Assembly (NCBI GenBank): GCA_963725645.1
Contig: CAVRZD010000002.1
Span: 1,364,001-1,428,000, forward strand
Origin: JALYZC01 sp963725645
Lineage (GTDB): Bacteria > Actinomycetota > Thermoleophilia > Solirubrobacterales > Solirubrobacteraceae
Direction of reading: 5' to 3'
Length of the DNA: 64,000 bases
In this document: in pieces, positions 60,856-64,000 of the stretch
Layout: each line of letters starts with the position of its first letter
Numbering within the stretch: position 1 is the first letter of the stretch
Notes under the pieces: model-generated
The model's input: the letters and a program-made list of their open reading frames with translations, nothing else
Told to the model about the DNA's origin: nothing
Databases searched by the model: none
Made by a program: the position numbers and the translations under genes

Positions 60856-63066
60856 CTAGCCGGCGGCGCGATTGACCAACGGCTGGTAGGCGCGGCACGC
60901 CTCGCCGCGCAGGCTCGGGCACGGAGGAAGCGCCGTGCGCACGTCGATCCCCGACACCGCCGGGAGGACCAGCCGTGACGGCATCGCTCGGGAGCGGGCC
61001 ACGGCCACCGAGGCACGCCCCCGGGGGGTTGCGTCGGCGAATGCCCACACGGGTTGGTCCCCGCCGGGCGCCGTGATCAGGATGCGGATGCGGGAGCCGG
61101 CCCGGTAGACATGGCCCTCGTAGTACAGCGGGACGACGACCTCGGCGAAGTGGCCCCTGGGCAGCGGCGCGGCGTCGGAGCGCCGAAGGCTCGGCACGGG
61201 GGCGAGCAGGGTGCTCTTCCTGGGGTCGAGCTTTCTGCCGTCGGTGCGGAGCCATCCGTTCTGGACGAACGTTTCCTTGCCGTCGGGGCGGACCTCCGAG
61301 ACGGTCACCTGGAGGTCGAGATTCCCGGTGGAGGACCGGATCCAGGCCTGCAGTGCGCCGGCGCCGATGATCGCCGTGTCGGAGGAGAGGGGGGACGTCA
61401 CGTAGGACACCGCGCTCCCGGCCGGACTCTGGAGCCAGCGGTACGGCGGTGACGCGGTCCAGAGGCCGCCCGGGCCCGAGCTCGTGTTGCCGGTGAAGCT
61501 GGTGGCCGGCCGCGCCGTGCGGTTCCAGGTGAAGGCGTCGGCGCCGGTCGTGGCGGGCTTCGAGGCCGCGAGCGCTCCGCCGGCGCCGAGATACCACGAC
61601 CGCGCGCGCGTTCCCGGCAGGGGGAAGCGGGCGAACGACTGCTCGAAGCCGGGGACCGGTGCCCCGGCCGTCGCGCTGCCGGCGCCGTTGTCGAACAGGA
61701 TGCGGACCGCGGGCAGTCGCTCGAACGCGGCGAGCGCGGCTCCGAAGCTCGGCTGTGCCTGGATCGGGTCGTCAGGGAGGGTCACCCCCGGGACGCCCAT
61801 GACGGCGTTGAAGACGGTCGGCGCGAGGCCCTTGACGCCCGGAGAGAGCCGCGGCGCGCGGCGCGCGACGTAGAGCTCGAGGAAGTCGAACCAGCGCGTG
61901 AAGGTCGCCGGGTCCAGCGAGTCGATGTGGGTCCCATTGGTGAAGGTGAACCATTTCCGGCGGGTGCCGGTGAAGCGGCTTGCGAGGTTGGGGCAGTGAC
62001 CGCCGGTCTGCTCGTCGGTCCACTGGCATGCCAGGAACACCGGCGCCGAGATCCGGTGCACGAACGTCTCGGGCGCCAGCGGATCGGCGACCGACGGGAC
62101 GTAGTAGCGATTGGCGTGGACCTTCGCGATGAGGTTGACGGCCTCGGGGTGCAGGGCCTGGTTGGCCCGGCAGGTCTGGTCGCCCTGCCGGATCCGGGTC
62201 AGGGCCCACCGCTGACCGCCGGTGCTGGACGCCGGCTTGGCGTCGTGGACGCGATCCCTGGCCCAGGACAGGGCGAACCCGGTGTTGAGGAGTCCGCCGG
62301 GGTACAGCGTGGTCGCCGTGTTGTCGATCACCGACAGCGGTGTGATCGCCGCCAGGCTCGGCGGGCGCGTCGCGCCGACGAAGAGCTGGCTGATGCCGCC
62401 GTAGGACACGCCCACCATCCCGACCTTGTGGTGGAGCGCCCACGGCTGTCGGGCCACCGTCTCGATCACGTCGTAGCCATCGAGGCCCTGCAGCGGCTCG
62501 AAGTAGTCGAACGCTCCGCCCGAACAGCCGGTGCCGCGCATGTTCACGTCGACCACCGCGTAGCCGAGCAGATTCGCAATCTGGTGGATCGAGCTCTCGC
62601 CACCCGCCGGGTTCGCGTAGCCGTACCCCGAGTACTCGATGAGCGTCGGGTACGGCCCTCCGCTCGCCGGCCCGGGCAGCTGCACGTTGACCGCGAGCTT
62701 CGTTCCGTCGCGCGTGGTCAGATAGCCGTAGCCCGCGGCGAGCGCCTGCCGGTAGGTCCTGGTGCTGGGCGGCGCCGGGCGGTTGGAGAACACGGTCACC
62801 GGGCCCGACCGCGCGCGGCCCTGGAGAACCCGGTACCCGGCGCCCGGTGCGACGTTGCGAAAGAGCGACCCGCCGAGCGCGTCGACGCGGCGGATGCCGA
62901 CGCGGTGACCGCCGCGGTCGACCAGGACGAGGCGCGTCCCCGCCGTCGCGCCAGTGACCTGGACCTGCTCGGCGCTGCCGTGCGTGGTGAGGGTTGCGGC
63001 ACCCGCCGGCGCGGCGCACGCGGCGCAGATCAGCAGCGCGGCGAGCGCGGGGACGGTCCGCTGCAT
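60856..63066 (-). CDS. Secreted CocE/NonD-family hydrolase (X-Pro dipeptidyl-peptidase-like)
   Basis: An exported serine hydrolase of 736 residues. Signal peptide VPALAALLICAACAAPAGAA. After an N-terminal beta domain of 85 residues the alpha/beta-hydrolase core has YPTLIEYSGYGYANPAGGES and the nucleophile motif GVSYGGISQ; TNGTHIDSLDP may carry the His. The C-terminal jelly-roll (SYVTSPLSSDTAIIGAGALQ, LQVTVSEVRPDGKETFVQNG) is typical of CocE-like esterases and X-prolyl dipeptidyl peptidases. The substrate (ester, acylated beta-lactam or peptide) is unknown. Several Cys suggest extracellular disulfides. Confidence 0.87.
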   Translation of the reverse strand: MQRTVPALAALLICAACAAPAGAATLTTHGSAEQVQVTGATAGTRLVLVDRGGHRVGIRRVDALGGSLFRNVAPGAGYRVLQGRARSGPVTVFSNRPAPPSTRTYRQALAAGYGYLTTRDGTKLAVNVQLPGPASGGPYPTLIEYSGYGYANPAGGESSIHQIANLLGYAVVDVNMRGTGCSGGAFDYFEPLQGLDGYDVIETVARQPWALHHKVGMVGVSYGGISQLFVGATRPPSLAAITPLSVIDNTATTLYPGGLLNTGFALSWARDRVHDAKPASSTGGQRWALTRIRQGDQTCRANQALHPEAVNLIAKVHANRYYVPSVADPLAPETFVHRISAPVFLACQWTDEQTGGHCPNLASRFTGTRRKWFTFTNGTHIDSLDPATFTRWFDFLELYVARRAPRLSPGVKGLAPTVFNAVMGVPGVTLPDDPIQAQPSFGAALAAFERLPAVRILFDNGAGSATAGAPVPGFEQSFARFPLPGTRARSWYLGAGGALAASKPATTGADAFTWNRTARPATSFTGNTSSGPGGLWTASPPYRWLQSPAGSAVSYVTSPLSSDTAIIGAGALQAWIRSSTGNLDLQVTVSEVRPDGKETFVQNGWLRTDGRKLDPRKSTLLAPVPSLRRSDAAPLPRGHFAEVVVPLYYEGHVYRAGSRIRILITAPGGDQPVWAFADATPRGRASVAVARSRAMPSRLVLPAVSGIDVRTALPPCPSLRGEACRAYQPLVNRAAG

Positions 63067-63139
63067 CGACGCAGCTTCTCACGTCCGCATTAAGACTCCG
63101 CGAAGCCGTGCCCGCTCAGGGGTCAGCGGCGTACCGGCG

Positions 63140-64000
63140 TCAGTCCAGGCGGTCGGGCAGCCCGAAGTTCTCGAAGGCGGCCGCTGTCCGCAGCGGATCG
63201 GCGGGCTGCTCGGGCATCCGCGCCAGGACCTCGCGATCGGGATCCGCGGTGGACCGCGTGATGAAGGCCGTGACGTCGCTGATCCGGTCGCCGCGAAGGG
63301 TCAGCACGTTGAGCGCGAACGGCATGTAGGTCGCTTCGTCGTCATCCCAGCTGTAGAACGCGAGCGCCACCTGACCGTTCGCCCGAACCCGAATCTGCCG
63401 CCAGCGCCACAGGCCCGAGAGCGGCCAGCCGGCAAGGAACGTGGTGATCGCCTCGCGGCCGCTGAACCAGGTCTGGAGCGGGGGCATGGCGAACGACGCG
63501 TCCTCGGTCAGCATCTCGACGACCGCGTCGACGTCGCCGCGCTGCCACGCATCGACATAGCGGTCGACGACCTCGGTCAGGCCGTCGTCGCCGAGCGCGC
63601 GCAGGGTCGCCTGCTGGCTCTGCTCGGGCGTGCGCTCCTCGACCGCGGCGCGGGCCCGCTGGAGGGCGCTGTTGACCGAGGCTGTGGTCGTGTCGAGCGC
63701 CTGGGCGACCTCGCGGGCCGAGTAGCCGAGCACCTCGCGCAGGATCAGCACGGCCCGCTGCCGCGCCGGGAGGTGCTGCAGCGCCGCGATGAAGGCCAGC
63801 TCGACGCTCTCGCGCTGCTCGTAGCGTGCCTCGGGCGCGGCGTACCCGTCCTCGAGGCCGAGCCGCTCGTCCGCGTAGGGCTCGACCCACACCGATTCGA
63901 CGAGCGGCTCGCCCGGGCCGTCGTGCGGATCGGCCGGCGCGTAGTCGATCGGCAGCACCCGCTTGGGCCGACGGGCGATCACGTCCAGGCACGTATTGGT
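63140..64000 (-). CDS. ECF sigma factor with SnoaL-like C-terminal domain (SigG-type), 5' end outside the window
   Basis: Partial: it starts within sigma region 2 (TNTCLDVIARRPKRVLPIDY at the window edge) and has region 4 ALQHLPARQRAVLILREVLG, SAREVAQALDTTTASVNSAL. A SnoaL/NTF2-like domain follows (VVDRYVDAWQRGDVDAVVEM, AITTFLAGWPL, ISDVTAFITRST), the arrangement of SigG/SigJ-type (ECF41/56-like) factors in which the fused domain modulates activity. No adjacent partner gene is visible in the window. Confidence 0.87.
   Translation of the reverse strand, partial: TNTCLDVIARRPKRVLPIDYAPADPHDGPGEPLVESVWVEPYADERLGLEDGYAAPEARYEQRESVELAFIAALQHLPARQRAVLILREVLGYSAREVAQALDTTTASVNSALQRARAAVEERTPEQSQQATLRALGDDGLTEVVDRYVDAWQRGDVDAVVEMLTEDASFAMPPLQTWFSGREAITTFLAGWPLSGLWRWRQIRVRANGQVALAFYSWDDDEATYMPFALNVLTLRGDRISDVTAFITRSTADPDREVLARMPEQPADPLRTAAAFENFGLPDRLD

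Overview
The window is a chromosomal stretch of a very GC-rich, free-living aerobic bacterium. Several features point to an actinobacterium of the Thermoleophilia/Solirubrobacterales type. There is a complete coenzyme F420 gene set with a two-domain FbiC. Secreted proteins carry lineage-typical parts: an LTYANV-type N-terminal anchor next to collagen-like triplets, and a C-terminal 'GRLSR..LKPG.YTL' domain. There is a DEDDh-exonuclease/GIY-YIG fusion, and GTG starts and GTGA/ATGA/TGATG overlaps are common. The lineage is inferred from gene content; no rRNA or marker gene confirms it. No phage, transposon, CRISPR array, rRNA or tRNA was recognised. Genes are packed tightly: the longest stretch without a gene is about 220 bases (13.42-13.64 kb), and it holds an operator-like palindrome and hairpins.

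Layout. 0-4.4 kb: a duplicated collagen-like surface protein (one copy broken), an MBL hydrolase, an EamA exporter, an epimerase and a shortened Usp protein. 4.4-9 kb: a Crp-type regulator, a secreted protein, an epimerase, ClpS and an uncharacterised gene pair. 9-13.6 kb: crotonyl-CoA reductase, CorA and a MarR-MFS efflux operon. 13.6-21.2 kb: envelope proteins, exonuclease/UvrC fusion, YgfZ, a DtxR-NRAMP manganese operon and a hydrolase. 21.2-25.6 kb: small unknowns, membrane proteins and an aquaporin. 25.7-31.9 kb: the F420 locus (fbiC; npdG-cofD-cofC-cofE). 31.9-36.9 kb: an SDR, a thioesterase remnant, an APC permease fused to a Usp domain, and KdpDE. 36.9-44.4 kb: glutamine-amidotransferase, GGCT-like and AsnB genes, an epimerase, PAP2, a flippase-like protein and TrxB. 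44.4-49.9 kb: GT2, PHP, GDP-fucose-synthase-like, MBL, Ogt and an ECF sigma factor. 49.9-55 kb: a fatty-acid/ketone degradation set (3-hydroxyacyl-CoA dehydrogenase, acyl-CoA dehydrogenase, thiolase) with SnoaL-like proteins. 55-64 kb: rhodanese, PncA, CoA-Nudix, OsmC, DUF1015, a split YedE sulfur transporter, a CocE-like hydrolase and a partial SigG-type sigma factor.

Two window-wide patterns stand out. First, many start codons have no Shine-Dalgarno sequence but a TAnnnT hexamer about 6-10 bases upstream, as expected for leaderless transcripts. In four divergent pairs only 22-27 bp apart, one short AT island seems to serve as the -10 for both directions. Second, eleven genes are broken by single extra bases, about fifty in total and concentrated at 9.9-13.3, 16.4-19.4 and 50.3-52.6 kb. 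In ten of them the gene length modulo 3 matches the number of insertions counted by hand; in the exception (acyl-CoA dehydrogenase) two sites cannot be resolved. The encoded proteins are otherwise normal, so insertion errors in the assembly are the likeliest cause.
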